In this document: positions 28,527-37,087 of the stretch, one piece after another
Position numbering within the stretch: position 1 is the stretch's first letter
Layout: each line of letters opens with the position of its first letter
Source: DATJBF01 sp035515475
GTDB taxonomy: Bacteria > Verrucomicrobiota > Verrucomicrobiia > Palsa-1439
Direction: 5' to 3'
Length of the DNA stretch: 64,000 nucleotides
NCBI GenBank assembly: GCA_035515475.1
Contig: DATJBF010000089.1
Span: 1 to 64,000 of the forward strand
Program-made: the position numbers and the translations under genes
Notes under the pieces: generated by a model
What the model was told of the DNA's origin: nothing
Databases searched by the model: none
Seen by the model: only the letters and a program-made list of their open reading frames with translations

Positions 28527-29885
28527 CTACAAATTCTCGAGTCCATACTCCTTTAGCTTGCGATGCAGCGTCCGCCGACTAATGCCGATCTTCAGGGCGG
28601 CCTTGGTGCGATTGCCGCCCGTTTCTTTGAGCGCCTGAATGATGAGTTGCCGCTCGGCCTCTTCCACCGTCATCCCGGTCCGCACGACCGAGATCTTCGT
28701 TAGATCCGCTCCACCCCGAACCTGGGCAGGTACATCGCGTGCCGTCAACCGTTCGGCACGGGCCAATACAACCATTTGTTCGACCGCATTCCGTAACTCG
28801 CGGACATTGCCGGGCCAATCATACGCCAGAAGAAGGTTGACCGCTTCGGGCGTGAGTTCGCGCACTTGCTTGTCGTTCTCACGGCTAAACTCGTCAAGGA
28901 ACGCTCTCACCAACAGCGGAATGTCCTCCCGCCGCTCGCGCAGTGGCGGTAGATCGACCGCCACAACGCTGAGCCTGTAGAACAAATCATCGCGGAACCT
29001 GCCTTCCTTGACCAGCTTTTTCAGATCCCTGTTCGTTGCCGCAATCAGCCGCACGTCCACGTGCAACGTCTTGGTTCCCCCCACTCTTTCGAATGCCCGT
29101 TCTTCCAGGACGCGGAGCAATTTAACCTGCATGAGCGGCTCTAGTTCACCCACCTCGTCGAGGAACAGAGTTCCCCCATCCGCCAACTCAAACCGCCCTA
29201 CCCGCCGTTCCACCGCCCCCGTGAATGCACCTTTCTCGTGCCCGAACAGTTCGCTCTCCAACAATGTGCTCGGCAGCGCCGCAGCATGAACCGCAATAAA
29301 CGGCCCATCCTTGCGGGGACTCAGATTATGAATGGCTTTCGCTATGAGTTCCTTGCCGGTGCCGGTTTCGCCCGTGATCAACACGGTCGTGCGCGTCGGC
29401 GCAACCTGCCGCACCGTTTCAAACACCTGCCGTATCGCGGGCGATTCCCCGATGATGTTTTCCAGAGCGTACTTGTGGTCAATCTGCTCGCGAAGGTTGA
29501 CGTTCTCAGCTTCGAGACGACGATTGTTGAGCGCGCGCTGGATGACGAGTTCGAGTTCGTCAAGGTTCACCGGCTTGGTCACGTAATGATAGGCACCCGC
29601 CTGCATTGCCTGCACGGCGTTCTCAATCGAACCGTAAGCCGTCATCACGATGCACACGGGCGGGGTGGTGAGCGACGTGGCGCGACGGAGGAGCCCCATG
29701 CCGTCGACGCCCGGCATCCGCAGGTCGGTCAGCATCACGTCAACGGCGGTAGACTCCAACGTTTGCACCGCCTTCTGTGAATCCTCCGCCAGCAACACCT
29801 CGTAGCGTTCCTGCAGCGCCCGCTGCAATCCCTCGCGGGTGTTCCGCTCGTCGTCCACGATCAGAATGGTAGGGCGCCTTGGCAT
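28527..29885 (-). CDS. Sigma54-dependent response regulator (NtrC family)
   Basis: 452 aa. Receiver domain with Asp54 (VMLTDLRMPGVDG), AAA+ domain with Walker A GETGTGKE, the sigma54-contact loop GHEKGAFTGAVER, Walker B GGTLFLDEVGEL and an R-finger region. It ends with a Fis-type HTH (TKAALKIGISRRTLHRKLKEYGL). Its ATG overlaps the stop of the partner kinase (TGATG). Targets are unknown; no sigma54 promoter was identified with confidence. Confidence 0.95.
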   Translation of the reverse strand: MPRRPTILIVDDERNTREGLQRALQERYEVLLAEDSQKAVQTLESTAVDVMLTDLRMPGVDGMGLLRRATSLTTPPVCIVMTAYGSIENAVQAMQAGAYHYVTKPVNLDELELVIQRALNNRRLEAENVNLREQIDHKYALENIIGESPAIRQVFETVRQVAPTRTTVLITGETGTGKELIAKAIHNLSPRKDGPFIAVHAAALPSTLLESELFGHEKGAFTGAVERRVGRFELADGGTLFLDEVGELEPLMQVKLLRVLEERAFERVGGTKTLHVDVRLIAATNRDLKKLVKEGRFRDDLFYRLSVVAVDLPPLRERREDIPLLVRAFLDEFSRENDKQVRELTPEAVNLLLAYDWPGNVRELRNAVEQMVVLARAERLTARDVPAQVRGGADLTKISVVRTGMTVEEAERQLIIQALKETGGNRTKAALKIGISRRTLHRKLKEYGLENL

Positions 29886-31090
29886 CAGTTCACGGGCAGT
29901 TGATCGCGCGATGCCTCCAGCAGTCGCATGCGTTTCTCGTGGATGGGGAGCTTGATGCGGAACGTGGTGCCCCGCCCGGGGTCGCTTTCGACCTCGATGG
30001 CACCGCCGTGTTCTCGAACAATCCGTTGCACAATCATCAACCCCAAGCCGGTGCCCTTCTCCTTTGTCGTGAAGTACGGTTCAAATAGCCGACCAATCTG
30101 CTCGGGCGCGATGCCCACGCCGCTGTCGATGAACGACACGGTCACGTTGGACTCGTCAGCCTCGGTGCGAATCCGCAGGATGCCCCCGGACTGCATGGCC
30201 TGCAACGCGTTCTTGATAACGTTGTAGAACGCCTGCTTGAGTTGGGCGCGGTCCAGCAAGATGCGCGGCAACCCCTCAGCCAATTCCCGTTCGACCAGGA
30301 TGTCCCGATCCGCAATTTCGTGCTCCATGAGCGCCAGCGCGTCGGCAATTACCTCATTGACCGTCGCCAGCTGGAACTCCGGCTGCGTGGGACGAATCGC
30401 GCTGAGAAACTGGTTGACGATCTGATCGAGACGGGCGATCTCGTCACGGGCCACGCGCAAGTTCTCCCGCAATCGCGCGCCCTGCGGGGCCGGCACCCGT
30501 TTCAGCTCCCGCTCCATGAGTTGGAGATGGATGTTGAGCGAATTGAGCGGGTTCCCGATCTCGTGCGCAACGCCCGCGGCCAGCAACGTGATGGCGGAAA
30601 GCTTCTCCGACTGGATCGCGCTCTCGGCGCGTTTCCGCGATTCCGTCACGTCCCGAAGGATGATGGCCATGCCGGTCACCACGGAGTTCTCCTCGTCGAC
30701 GACAGGCACGATATAAAAGCTGAGAAATCGCTGCTGGGGATAAAACACCTCCAGTTCGTGCGTGAAGACCTTGCGCCATTCGTCCTTGTCGGCGGACCAA
30801 ATCTTCTGCCAATCAAGATCGCGCAGATACCGCGACAGCGGCTCGCGGATGGCGCGCTCGGGGTCAATGCCCAGAAGGAGGCCCGCCGCAGCATTCAGAT
30901 ACGTGATCCGACCGTCCGCGTCCGTCACGATGACACCTTCCTGAATCGTGTTGAACAGGGTCTCCAAGAAGCCCTTTTCGTGGGCGAGCTTGAGCACCAC
31001 GCCCTGAAGGCTTCGTGGATCGACGCGATCCATCTTGCCGATTAGTTTGTCGAGAAATGAAGTTTTCACGCGAGTCGAAGCCCAACGCAT
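29885..31090 (-). CDS. PAS-domain sensor histidine kinase (NtrB-like)
   Basis: 401 aa, no membrane spans, so probably cytosolic. A PAS domain at about residues 40-150 ('LFNTIQEGVIVTDADGRITYLNAAAG') precedes the HisKA H-box GVAHEIGNPLNSLNIHL (His about residue 176) and an HATPase_c domain with the N-box VIKNALQAM and GTGLGLMIVQRIV. Co-transcribed with the downstream NtrC-type regulator. GTG at about residue 8 is an alternative start. Confidence 0.93.
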   Translation of the reverse strand: MRWASTRVKTSFLDKLIGKMDRVDPRSLQGVVLKLAHEKGFLETLFNTIQEGVIVTDADGRITYLNAAAGLLLGIDPERAIREPLSRYLRDLDWQKIWSADKDEWRKVFTHELEVFYPQQRFLSFYIVPVVDEENSVVTGMAIILRDVTESRKRAESAIQSEKLSAITLLAAGVAHEIGNPLNSLNIHLQLMERELKRVPAPQGARLRENLRVARDEIARLDQIVNQFLSAIRPTQPEFQLATVNEVIADALALMEHEIADRDILVERELAEGLPRILLDRAQLKQAFYNVIKNALQAMQSGGILRIRTEADESNVTVSFIDSGVGIAPEQIGRLFEPYFTTKEKGTGLGLMIVQRIVREHGGAIEVESDPGRGTTFRIKLPIHEKRMRLLEASRDQLPVN

Positions 31091-31128
31091 TGTGCAACTG
31101 CGTCACACCGTGCCCATCTCTTTAGCCT

Positions 31129-31157
31129 TTGACACACTTGGACACGTGTGCCAACAT
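31129..31157 (+). promoter_or_regulatory. Possible apgM promoter with an internal palindrome
   Basis: TTGACA (31129-31134) and CAACAT (31152-31157) are separated by 17 nt; the -35 is perfect and the -10 weak. The spacer contains the palindrome ACACGTGT inside a larger near-dyad (TTGG..CCAA), a plausible operator. It sits in the 110-bp gap between the divergent kinase gene and apgM. Confidence 0.4.
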
Positions 31158-31200
31158 GACGCCAGAAATACACATTTTCAAGCCAAAACAGGAAATTCAA

Positions 31201-32421
31201 ATGAAACCTGACGATGTTTACAAAGCCCTGCTTGTTCCCAACGATTCCAAGATCGCCTTGGTTGTTCTCGACGGGCTGGGTGATATCGCGACTGAAGAGA
31301 CCGACTACCGCACACCGCTGGAAGCGGCGCGCACGCCAAACCTCGATGGGCTCGCCAAGCGCTCGGCACTTGGACGCATGATCCCGGTCGCGCCAGGCAT
31401 CACGCCGGGCAGCGGGCCCGGCCACCTCGGACTGTTCGGCTACGACCCGTTGGAATTCGAGGTCGGCCGCGGCGTCATCGAGGCGCTCGGCCTGGGCTTC
31501 GACCTCAGGCACGGCGACGTGGCGGCACGCGCAAATTTCTGTTCGCTCGATGCCAAAGGCGTCGTGACCGATCGGCGTGCCGGACGTATCGACACGAAGG
31601 TTTGCGAAGCGCAATGCGCCCTGCTGTCCGGCAAGATCAAGAAAATCGACGACATCGAAGTCTTCATTCGGCCGGGAAAGGGTCATCGATTCGTTGTCGT
31701 CTTTCGCGGCCAAGGACTCGAAGGGCCGCTCAGTGACACCGACCCACACCGCGAGGGTTCGCAAATTGCCACGGCCAAGCCGTTGATCAAATCCACGAAG
31801 GCCGCAAAGACTGCGAAAGTGGTTGCCACGTTTTATCAGCAAGCCCTGCCCTTGCTGAAGAACTGCAAGCCCGCGAACGGATTTCTGCTCCGCGGCATCG
31901 CGCACCAACCAAAGATCCCGCTCTTCGAAGAGCGCTACGGACTCAAGTCCGCGGCCATCGCCATTTATCCCATGTACAAGGGCCTCGCCCAACTGGTCGG
32001 CATGAAGAAGGTTGAAGGACCCACCACCGTACGGCAGGAACTCGAGGCGGCGGTCGACGCGCTGAAGGTGTACGACTTCGTGTTCGTCCACATCAAAGGC
32101 ACAGACATGGCCGGCGAAGATGGCAACTTCGATGCAAAAGTCAAAGCCATCGAGGAAGTCGACGCCGCGCTCGGCGTGTTGCTCAGGGCCAAGCCGTCGG
32201 TGATCGCCATCACCGGTGACCATTCGACGCCCGTGCCCGTGAAGGGTCACTCATGGCATCCGCAGCCGGTGATGATTTGCAGCGAGATCGCTGGTTGGGA
32301 CGGTCAAGACCGATTCACCGAGCGCACATCCAACCAGGGCTCGCTCGGCGTCTTCGAAGCCAAGTACTTGATCCGCCACCTGCAAGCCAATGCCCGGCGC
32401 CTGGACAAGTTCGGCGCGTAG
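31201..32421 (+). CDS. apgM: 2,3-bisphosphoglycerate-independent phosphoglycerate mutase (ApgM type)
   Basis: About 406 aa from ATG 31201, which has AGGA about 8 nt upstream; the frame extends 24 codons further but without protein-like sequence. Interconverts 3- and 2-phosphoglycerate in glycolysis. It is the archaeal-type alkaline-phosphatase superfamily enzyme: metal and nucleophile regions 'ALVVLDGLGDI', 'GITPGSGPGHLGLFGYDP', 'FVHIKGTDMAGEDGN' and 'AITGDHSTPVPVKGHSW' are all present. It stands as a single gene divergent from the NtrB-like kinase. Confidence 0.93.
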   Translation: MKPDDVYKALLVPNDSKIALVVLDGLGDIATEETDYRTPLEAARTPNLDGLAKRSALGRMIPVAPGITPGSGPGHLGLFGYDPLEFEVGRGVIEALGLGFDLRHGDVAARANFCSLDAKGVVTDRRAGRIDTKVCEAQCALLSGKIKKIDDIEVFIRPGKGHRFVVVFRGQGLEGPLSDTDPHREGSQIATAKPLIKSTKAAKTAKVVATFYQQALPLLKNCKPANGFLLRGIAHQPKIPLFEERYGLKSAAIAIYPMYKGLAQLVGMKKVEGPTTVRQELEAAVDALKVYDFVFVHIKGTDMAGEDGNFDAKVKAIEEVDAALGVLLRAKPSVIAITGDHSTPVPVKGHSWHPQPVMICSEIAGWDGQDRFTERTSNQGSLGVFEAKYLIRHLQANARRLDKFGA

Positions 32422-32759
32422 CTGATTTCCTCCGGACGGGATGAGGATGCCGTTGTCGGGGCCGGTTTGGCGCAAATGAATGGCCCGCGACCGTGCCCGC
32501 AACGGGTTCGGGAGCGACGGACAGCGTCCAAGTCTCCCCGCGGCGGGCGGTCGTACCGAGATCCCGCGCAGGCATGTACCTTGGAAAGGTTTCCGTCCTG
32601 TCACAAACCCGCCCTGACTTTGTCATGGACCGCGTCCAATTTCGCCCCGTGAATGGGCGGAGCGATCTCGTCCCATTCGGCGGTGCTCGCCGGCGGCTGC
32701 CCTGCCGACGCCGCACGCGTTTTCGCGTCGAGCGCAACTTTGTGCTAGACTATAAATAA
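32422..32759. other. Intergenic region between apgM and the candidate RNA
   Basis: 338 nt with no convincing gene on either strand; short frames here have Arg/Pro-rich, non-protein-like composition. Its right end carries a TATAAA box (32751-32756) directly before the structured RNA candidate. Confidence 0.5.
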
Positions 32760-32855
32760 GAGCGCGACCGATTTGAATGTAGGCAGGCGAAAAACGATAC
32801 CCGTCGCCTGCGTTCACGACTCGGTGAAACAATCGTCGGTCGCGCTCGGCTTTTT
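32760..32855 (+). ncRNA. Candidate structured small RNA with closing-stem terminator
   Basis: A 12-bp stem pairs GAGCGCGACCGA (32760-32771) with TCGGTCGCGCTC (32836-32847) and is followed by GGCTTTTT. Inside it are two further hairpins: GCAGGCGA/TCGCCTGC (32783-32790 with 32804-32811) and TTCAC/GTGAA (32813-32817 with 32824-32828). A TATAAA box (32751-32756) lies 3 nt before the outer stem, with no good -35 visible. The result is a three-way-junction RNA of about 95 nt whose 3' side doubles as an intrinsic terminator. It does not match SRP, 6S, tmRNA or RNase P signatures. It could instead be only a bidirectional terminator for moeA, but the U-tract is on the plus strand. Confidence 0.5.
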
Positions 32856-32896
32856 CGAGGTCCCCGTCGCGGCCTCTGCTTGGCGATCCACGGTGC

Positions 32897-34105
32897 TCAA
32901 TTGATGACCAGAGCCGTCACGATCGTCCCGCGCTTCACCGTTTCGCCTTCGGGCACGGCCACGAGGCAGTTGGCATTGGCCAGAGAGGAAATCACATGTG
33001 ATGCCTGGCGCGCCAGCGGCGTCACGACCCATTTGTCGTTCCGTTGCTCGAGCCATCCGCGCATGAAGTGAAGACGGTCCCCCTGATTGACGAACTCTTC
33101 GACCGCCTCGGCGGCGACGCTCGGCAGTTCCCAGTTGGTCACGCCGCGCAGCTTGAGCAGGGCTGGACGCACCAGGACCAGAAACGTGACGGCCGCGCTG
33201 ACGGGGTTGCCCGGCAATCCGAACGCAAATCGATCGGCGCGTGTCCCGAACACAAACGGTTTGCCCGGACGCATCGCCACCCTCCAAAACTTCTGTTCGC
33301 AGTTCAGCTCGGCGAACACGTCCTTGACCAAATCGTATTCACCGACGGACACGCCGCCGACTGTAATCACGGCGTCGCACTCGCTCAGTCCGTAATCGAT
33401 TTTCTCGCGCAAATCCTCGCGGGTATCGTCGGCAATCCCCAGATCGACCACTTCGCACCCCGCGCGTCTCACCAGCCCGCCCACCGTAGAACTGCTGGAA
33501 TCGTAGATTTGTCCAGCACCCAAGGGCCGCCCCGGCTCGACAATCTCCGCGCCCGTCACCAGCACGCCGACGCGGGGCCGTGGATGCACCGCCAGCTGCG
33601 CCAACCCCAGCGCGGCCACCATACCCAACTGCGCCGGACCCAGCAACGTGCCTGCACGCAACACGACCTCGCCTTTGGTCACGTCCTCGCCCGCGCGCCG
33701 AATGCCCTCGCCCACCTCGACGGATTCAACGACGGCGATGTAGCCCTCGTGGTGAGGGCGCGTGTCCTCCTGCATCACCATTGCGTCCGCGCCTTCGGGA
33801 ATCGGCGCGCCGGTGAAAATACGCATGCACGTTTGCGGCTCCACCCGAGCGATCGGCGCGGTTCCGGCGGGCAGTTCGGCCGTCACCCGCAAATGGATGG
33901 GGTTGTTCTCGCCGGCGCCGGCAACATCCGAGGAACGCACGGCGTACCCGTCCACCGCGCTGTTGTCCCAACCGGGCAGATCGATCGGGGCCACGACATC
34001 CTGCGCCAACACACACTCGAGCGCTTCCGCCACGGGCACAGCGCGCGGCGCCCGCGGGTTCACCGCCGAGAGGACGATTTCTCTGGCCTCAGCTACACTG
34101 AGCAT
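32897..34105 (-). CDS. moeA: Molybdopterin molybdenumtransferase MoeA
   Basis: 402 aa, normal length. Inserts molybdenum into adenylylated molybdopterin. The N-terminal domain has 'PGWDNSAVDGYAVRSSD' and 'RIFTGAPIPEGADAMVMQED'. The MoCF core shows 'VGVLVTGAEIVEPG', 'VITVGGVSVGEYDLVKDVF', and 'FGLPGNPVSAAVTF'. The C-terminal domain IV is present. No other Mo-cofactor gene lies in the window. Confidence 0.95.
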   Translation of the reverse strand: MLSVAEAREIVLSAVNPRAPRAVPVAEALECVLAQDVVAPIDLPGWDNSAVDGYAVRSSDVAGAGENNPIHLRVTAELPAGTAPIARVEPQTCMRIFTGAPIPEGADAMVMQEDTRPHHEGYIAVVESVEVGEGIRRAGEDVTKGEVVLRAGTLLGPAQLGMVAALGLAQLAVHPRPRVGVLVTGAEIVEPGRPLGAGQIYDSSSSTVGGLVRRAGCEVVDLGIADDTREDLREKIDYGLSECDAVITVGGVSVGEYDLVKDVFAELNCEQKFWRVAMRPGKPFVFGTRADRFAFGLPGNPVSAAVTFLVLVRPALLKLRGVTNWELPSVAAEAVEEFVNQGDRLHFMRGWLEQRNDKWVVTPLARQASHVISSLANANCLVAVPEGETVKRGTIVTALVIN

Positions 34106-34116
34106 CCGTTCCTCGC

Positions 34117-34506
34117 CTAGCGCGCATCGTCGCCGACGCGAACGTCGCCCTGCAAAATGTCCGCCGTCGCCAGCCGCGCCCGCATTGGCTCGGTGATCCG
34201 CACGGCGCCGACGTTCTTATCCCCGCGGTACACATTCAGGCGGGTTCCCACGGGCGGCATCACGCGGGAACTGAAATCGATCACCACAAATTGATACCCG
34301 GGATTCACCAGAACGACCTTGGCCGGGGCGGGCCCAAATTGCGACGGCGGAGGAGCCGCCCGGACGGGTTCGGTCGCCGCCGGAGAGCGCGCCGGCGCCA
34401 GCGCGCGCTGTCCAGCGCAACCAACGGCAATCGCCGCAAGCATGATACCCACACATCCGTCCCGCAGCCACGACAGGAGAACAGCCTGTTTCCTTGTGAT
34501 CTTCAT
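34117..34506 (-). CDS. Small putative lipoprotein
   Basis: 129 aa. N-terminal positively charged residues and a hydrophobic stretch end in 'AIAVGCAGQ', a plausible lipobox. A Pro/Ala-rich linker precedes a conserved-looking C-terminal domain ('VVIDFSSRVMPPVGTRLNVYRGDKNVGAVRITEP...ADILQGDVRVGDDAR'). This tail resembles domains seen in cell-envelope proteins of Verrucomicrobia-like bacteria; function is unknown. It lies 11 nt before moeA on the same strand. Confidence 0.65.
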   Translation of the reverse strand: MKITRKQAVLLSWLRDGCVGIMLAAIAVGCAGQRALAPARSPAATEPVRAAPPPSQFGPAPAKVVLVNPGYQFVVIDFSSRVMPPVGTRLNVYRGDKNVGAVRITEPMRARLATADILQGDVRVGDDAR

Positions 34507-34548
34507 CGATTCACCTTCATGGATTCACGCGGACCCGATACTGAAAAC

Positions 34549-34625
34549 TGGCGCGCCTGGCGTGATTCGAACACGCGACCCGCGGATTAGAAATCCGCTG
34601 CTCTGTCCAACTGAGCTACAGGCGC
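34549..34625 (-). tRNA. tRNA-Arg (anticodon TCT)
   Basis: A complete cloverleaf can be folded: 7-bp acceptor GCGCCTG/CAGGCGC, D-arm AGCTCAGTTGGACAGAGC, anticodon stem GCGGA/TCCGC with loop TTTCTAA (anticodon TCT), T-arm with TTCGAATC, and an encoded CCA end (34549-34551). Its 5' half (34586-34625) is also the left attachment repeat of the integrated element. A TAAAAT box on the element side, 8 nt before the tRNA 5' end, may now serve as promoter. Confidence 0.97.
34586..34625. repeat. Left attachment repeat (5' half of tRNA-Arg)
   Basis: 40 bp identical to 53946-53985, running from the anticodon loop to the 5' end of the tRNA gene. It keeps the tRNA intact on the left side. Confidence 0.9.
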
Positions 34626-34674
34626 ACACCTTTATTTTACTGGCTTGTAAGATACGCTTGCCTTCACTATTTTT

Positions 34675-34699
34675 GTGTTGCAATGTTTTGTTGCAATGT
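34675..34699 (+). repeat. Subterminal 25-bp repeat, left copy (possible integrase arm site)
   Basis: Perfectly identical to 53794-53818. Each copy contains GTTGCAATGT twice, separated by TTT. It lies 50 bp inside the left attachment repeat and 16 bp before the integrase start, a plausible arm-type binding site. Confidence 0.6.
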
Positions 34700-34715
34700 T
34701 TAGGATGTTTTCACG

Positions 34716-35879
34716 ATGAAAGCCACCCCAACGACCCGCAAGCATCAAAAACTCGTTCATGTTGGCGACTGCCTCTATCGTTCAAGCCGCACCGACGTCT
34801 ACTATGCGATTTTCCAACGCGACGGCAAGCAAGTCAAGCGCAGCCTCAAGACGACCGACCCCGAACTTGCCAAGCGTCGGCGAGAGATTCATCGTCAAAA
34901 AGTCGAGCGGCTGACCAGTGACAGCGCTAAAAACCTGCCGTTTGCCGAATACGACGCCAAGACCAAGGAATTGATTGGCGGGCTGGCAAAGCGATGGATT
35001 GACATTGCCGGCGGCACGATGGAAGAGAGCAGCCGCGACCGAATGCTTGGGGTGATTAAAAACCTCAATCAACACTTCAGCGGATTGACCGTCCGCAACG
35101 TGGCCTTGCGCACATTGGAGCAGTGGGCAACGGCTCGCCGGGACACCTGCTCCGCCCGCACGTTCAACTACGAACTCGAAACCCTGCGGCGCATCCTGGA
35201 CTACGGGGCCGAGCATGGCATCCTCATGGAGAATCCCGCCCGTAAGATCAAACGGTGCAAACCACGTAAGAAGCCGATCACCATTCCGACCAAAGACCAA
35301 TTCAGCAAGATGCTTGCTGCCATGCGCGACAACGGCGGGAAGGATTCGGCGAACTTGGCCGAATTGCTCGCCTACTCCGGGTGCCGCAAGGGGGAGATCG
35401 TCGGCGATGTCAAATACTCCAAGCCCCCGATGTTCTGGCGAGATGTGGACTTCGCGTTGAAGGTGTTCACCGTCACCCGGTCCAAGAATCACGAATCGCG
35501 CACAGTGCCGCTGTTCCCAGCGATGGAAACCTTTCTGCGAGAACTGCAGGCGCACTGTCCGTCGTCTCCGAAACCGGATGAGCGCATTATCCCGATTGAC
35601 TCTGCCAAGAAGTCCATTGAGAGCGCCTGCAAGAAGCTGGGGATGCCGCAGTACGGGCACCACACGTGCCGCCACTTCTTTTGCAGTAACGCCATCGAGG
35701 CGGGAATCGACTTCAAAGTGATCGCCGGCTGGCTGGGCCACAAAGACGGTGGCGTTCTTGTCGCCCGTACCTACGGCCATCTGCGAAACGAACACAGCGC
35801 GGCAATGGCAAAGCGCATGAGTTGGGGCGCGTCTACAGTCGAACCAGAAAATGTAGTGCCGATGGCGTCCGGCAAATAA
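34716..35879 (+). CDS. int: Tyrosine recombinase (site-specific integrase)
   Basis: 387 aa. An N-terminal arm/SAM-like domain (with 'DVYYAIFQRDGKQVKRSL' and 'YELETLRRILDYGAEHGI') precedes the catalytic domain. Catalytic residues are visible: Arg in YSGCRKGEI, HxxR in HHTCRHFF, the second His in GWLGHKD and the nucleophile Tyr in VARTYGHLR. It is encoded 90 bp inside the left attachment site, as expected for an element integrase. The 25-bp repeat at 34675-34699 overlaps its promoter region. Confidence 0.93.
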   Translation: MKATPTTRKHQKLVHVGDCLYRSSRTDVYYAIFQRDGKQVKRSLKTTDPELAKRRREIHRQKVERLTSDSAKNLPFAEYDAKTKELIGGLAKRWIDIAGGTMEESSRDRMLGVIKNLNQHFSGLTVRNVALRTLEQWATARRDTCSARTFNYELETLRRILDYGAEHGILMENPARKIKRCKPRKKPITIPTKDQFSKMLAAMRDNGGKDSANLAELLAYSGCRKGEIVGDVKYSKPPMFWRDVDFALKVFTVTRSKNHESRTVPLFPAMETFLRELQAHCPSSPKPDERIIPIDSAKKSIESACKKLGMPQYGHHTCRHFFCSNAIEAGIDFKVIAGWLGHKDGGVLVARTYGHLRNEHSAAMAKRMSWGASTVEPENVVPMASGK

Positions 35880-35917
35880 GCGGATGAGACCAACGAGCAG
35901 CGCGAAGTTAATGGCCG

Positions 35918-36142
35918 TCATTCAGCACTCGTTTCTTTCAGAAACCGTTCGATCTCGGGGATCGGAAAGAGCGGTCGCCGCAATGCGCGGCAAGGTCGCA
36001 GTAGTCCGCGGGCAACAAGGCGGTCAACCGTGATAGGTGTCACTCCCAGGGCTTTCGCTGTTTCATGTCGCGTTAGCGCGAGTCGAAATTCCTTATTGTT
36101 CGTCTGCATGGCGAGTTCTTGTTTTGCGTTACAATCATTCAT
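35918..36142 (-). CDS. Small HTH protein, excisionase/MerR-like
   Basis: 74 aa with one winged-helix segment 'LTRHETAKALGVTPITVDRLVARGLLRP...PIPEIERFLKE', the pattern of helix-turn-helix 'excisionase family' DNA-binding proteins. It is convergent to the integrase, 38 nt from its stop. A role in excision directionality is inferred from family and position. ATG 36109 is an alternative start. Confidence 0.75.
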   Translation of the reverse strand: MNDCNAKQELAMQTNNKEFRLALTRHETAKALGVTPITVDRLVARGLLRPCRALRRPLFPIPEIERFLKETSAE

Positions 36143-36688
36143 GTCTCAAAAACCTTTCGACAGTGATTGCTCCAGCGTGAAGCCATAGAAGCAGGGCCGA
36201 CCGGCGGAGCGAGCGCAGTCACGGTGGAGGCGTCAGGGCGACAGGGACGCACAACCTTGACGGCGCACAGCGAGCCGTACAATCGAAACGGCACATCACG
36301 CAAAGTCGATGACTGATAAGGCGCAATCACTCGACCACCGGTAGCACAGGGATGTCGCGTGAGTGTGTAGCAAGTACACAAGATGTTTGAAGAACTGCCT
36401 GGCAACCCCATAGACACCGAGTGCAATGATCGCAGTCTGTGAGGGAATACTGCGCGTACAAGGTATGGCTGCGACTACGGACTGTGCGTGAATAGGGTGA
36501 CGGGTAACTGAACGTCACATCCCGGCTGTCGGTGGCGAGCAACGCGCAGCTACGGACAGCGACCTGTCGTCCATACGGCTTGGCAGTGCAGCAGACGCGG
36601 CGAGCGGAACGCAATAGGCGTGACCGTCGCGCCGGGTCTGCCAGCATTCTGCCGGCGAATGACCGGCGAAGATTCCATGTGGATGCGT
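36143..36688. other. Non-coding region of the mobilization module
   Basis: 546 nt without a convincing gene on either strand; the open frames here have skewed composition. It carries one copy of a 40-nt element (36341-36380) that is repeated before the relaxase gene. It is a candidate location for the transfer origin, but no nic site was recognised. Confidence 0.45.
36341..36380 (+). repeat. 40-nt duplicated element with dyad, copy 1
   Basis: Starts GTAGCACAG and ends with the dyad TGTGTAGCAAGTACACA (36364-36380). The same 9-mer and dyad recur at 37421-37460 with exactly the same spacing. Likely protein-binding sites for a mobilization or regulatory protein. Confidence 0.55.
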
Positions 36689-37087
36689 TCACCGCGTCGT
36701 CACCCGGTGGCCGGCTTGAGACTCGTTACCTCTTTCGGAGTGGCCCGCCGTCATCGTCGGCTGGGTGTTTGACGGAGCGTATTTCGGACGGCGGTGTGTG
36801 CGCGACCTCGCGGCTCGATCTCCGCCAGCGGCCCAGTAGTTCAAGCACTCGCGCAACCGTGCGGGACTCACCACCACGCCGGCAGTTTTCAACTCGTCAG
36901 CCAGTTGGCTCGCACCCCAACCTTTGCCGTGCAGGTCGAGCAACCGTTCGCGCAGTGGCTCCAAGATGTCGGCGACAGTCTTGCGCTTCCTCGGTGGGGC
37001 ACGCTGCGTCAATTGCTCCAGCTTCTTTTCCAGCGCCGCGTAGTCCAGGGTCGCGGCCATCTTCGTGTAATCAATCGGTGAGCTCAT
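36689..37087 (-). CDS. Probable mobilization accessory protein
   Basis: 132 aa from ATG 37087, which has GGAG 5 nt upstream; ATG 37117 is an alternative. An Arg/Lys-rich linker and the conserved block 'ILEPLRERLLDLHGKGWGASQLADELKTAGVVVSPARLRECL' look like a small helix-turn-helix DNA-binding domain. Proteins with this 'LH.KGW....LA..L...G..VS' pattern accompany relaxases or act as MobC/TraJ-like factors; this link is inferred from position next to the MobF relaxase. The C-terminus is polar and probably disordered. Confidence 0.6.
   Translation of the reverse strand: MSSPIDYTKMAATLDYAALEKKLEQLTQRAPPRKRKTVADILEPLRERLLDLHGKGWGASQLADELKTAGVVVSPARLRECLNYWAAGGDRAARSRTHRRPKYAPSNTQPTMTAGHSERGNESQAGHRVTTR

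Noticed and set aside
32405..32450. Resemblance to the tmRNA 5' end (CTGATTT..GGACGGGAT)
   Set aside because: No tag reading frame and no matching 3' tRNA-like end (GGTTCRANTCC..CCA) follow within 400 nt.
36327..36692. 121-codon minus-strand frame in the mobilization region
   Set aside because: Ser/Arg/Cys-rich composition, no start signal, and it overlaps the 40-nt element; treated as non-coding.
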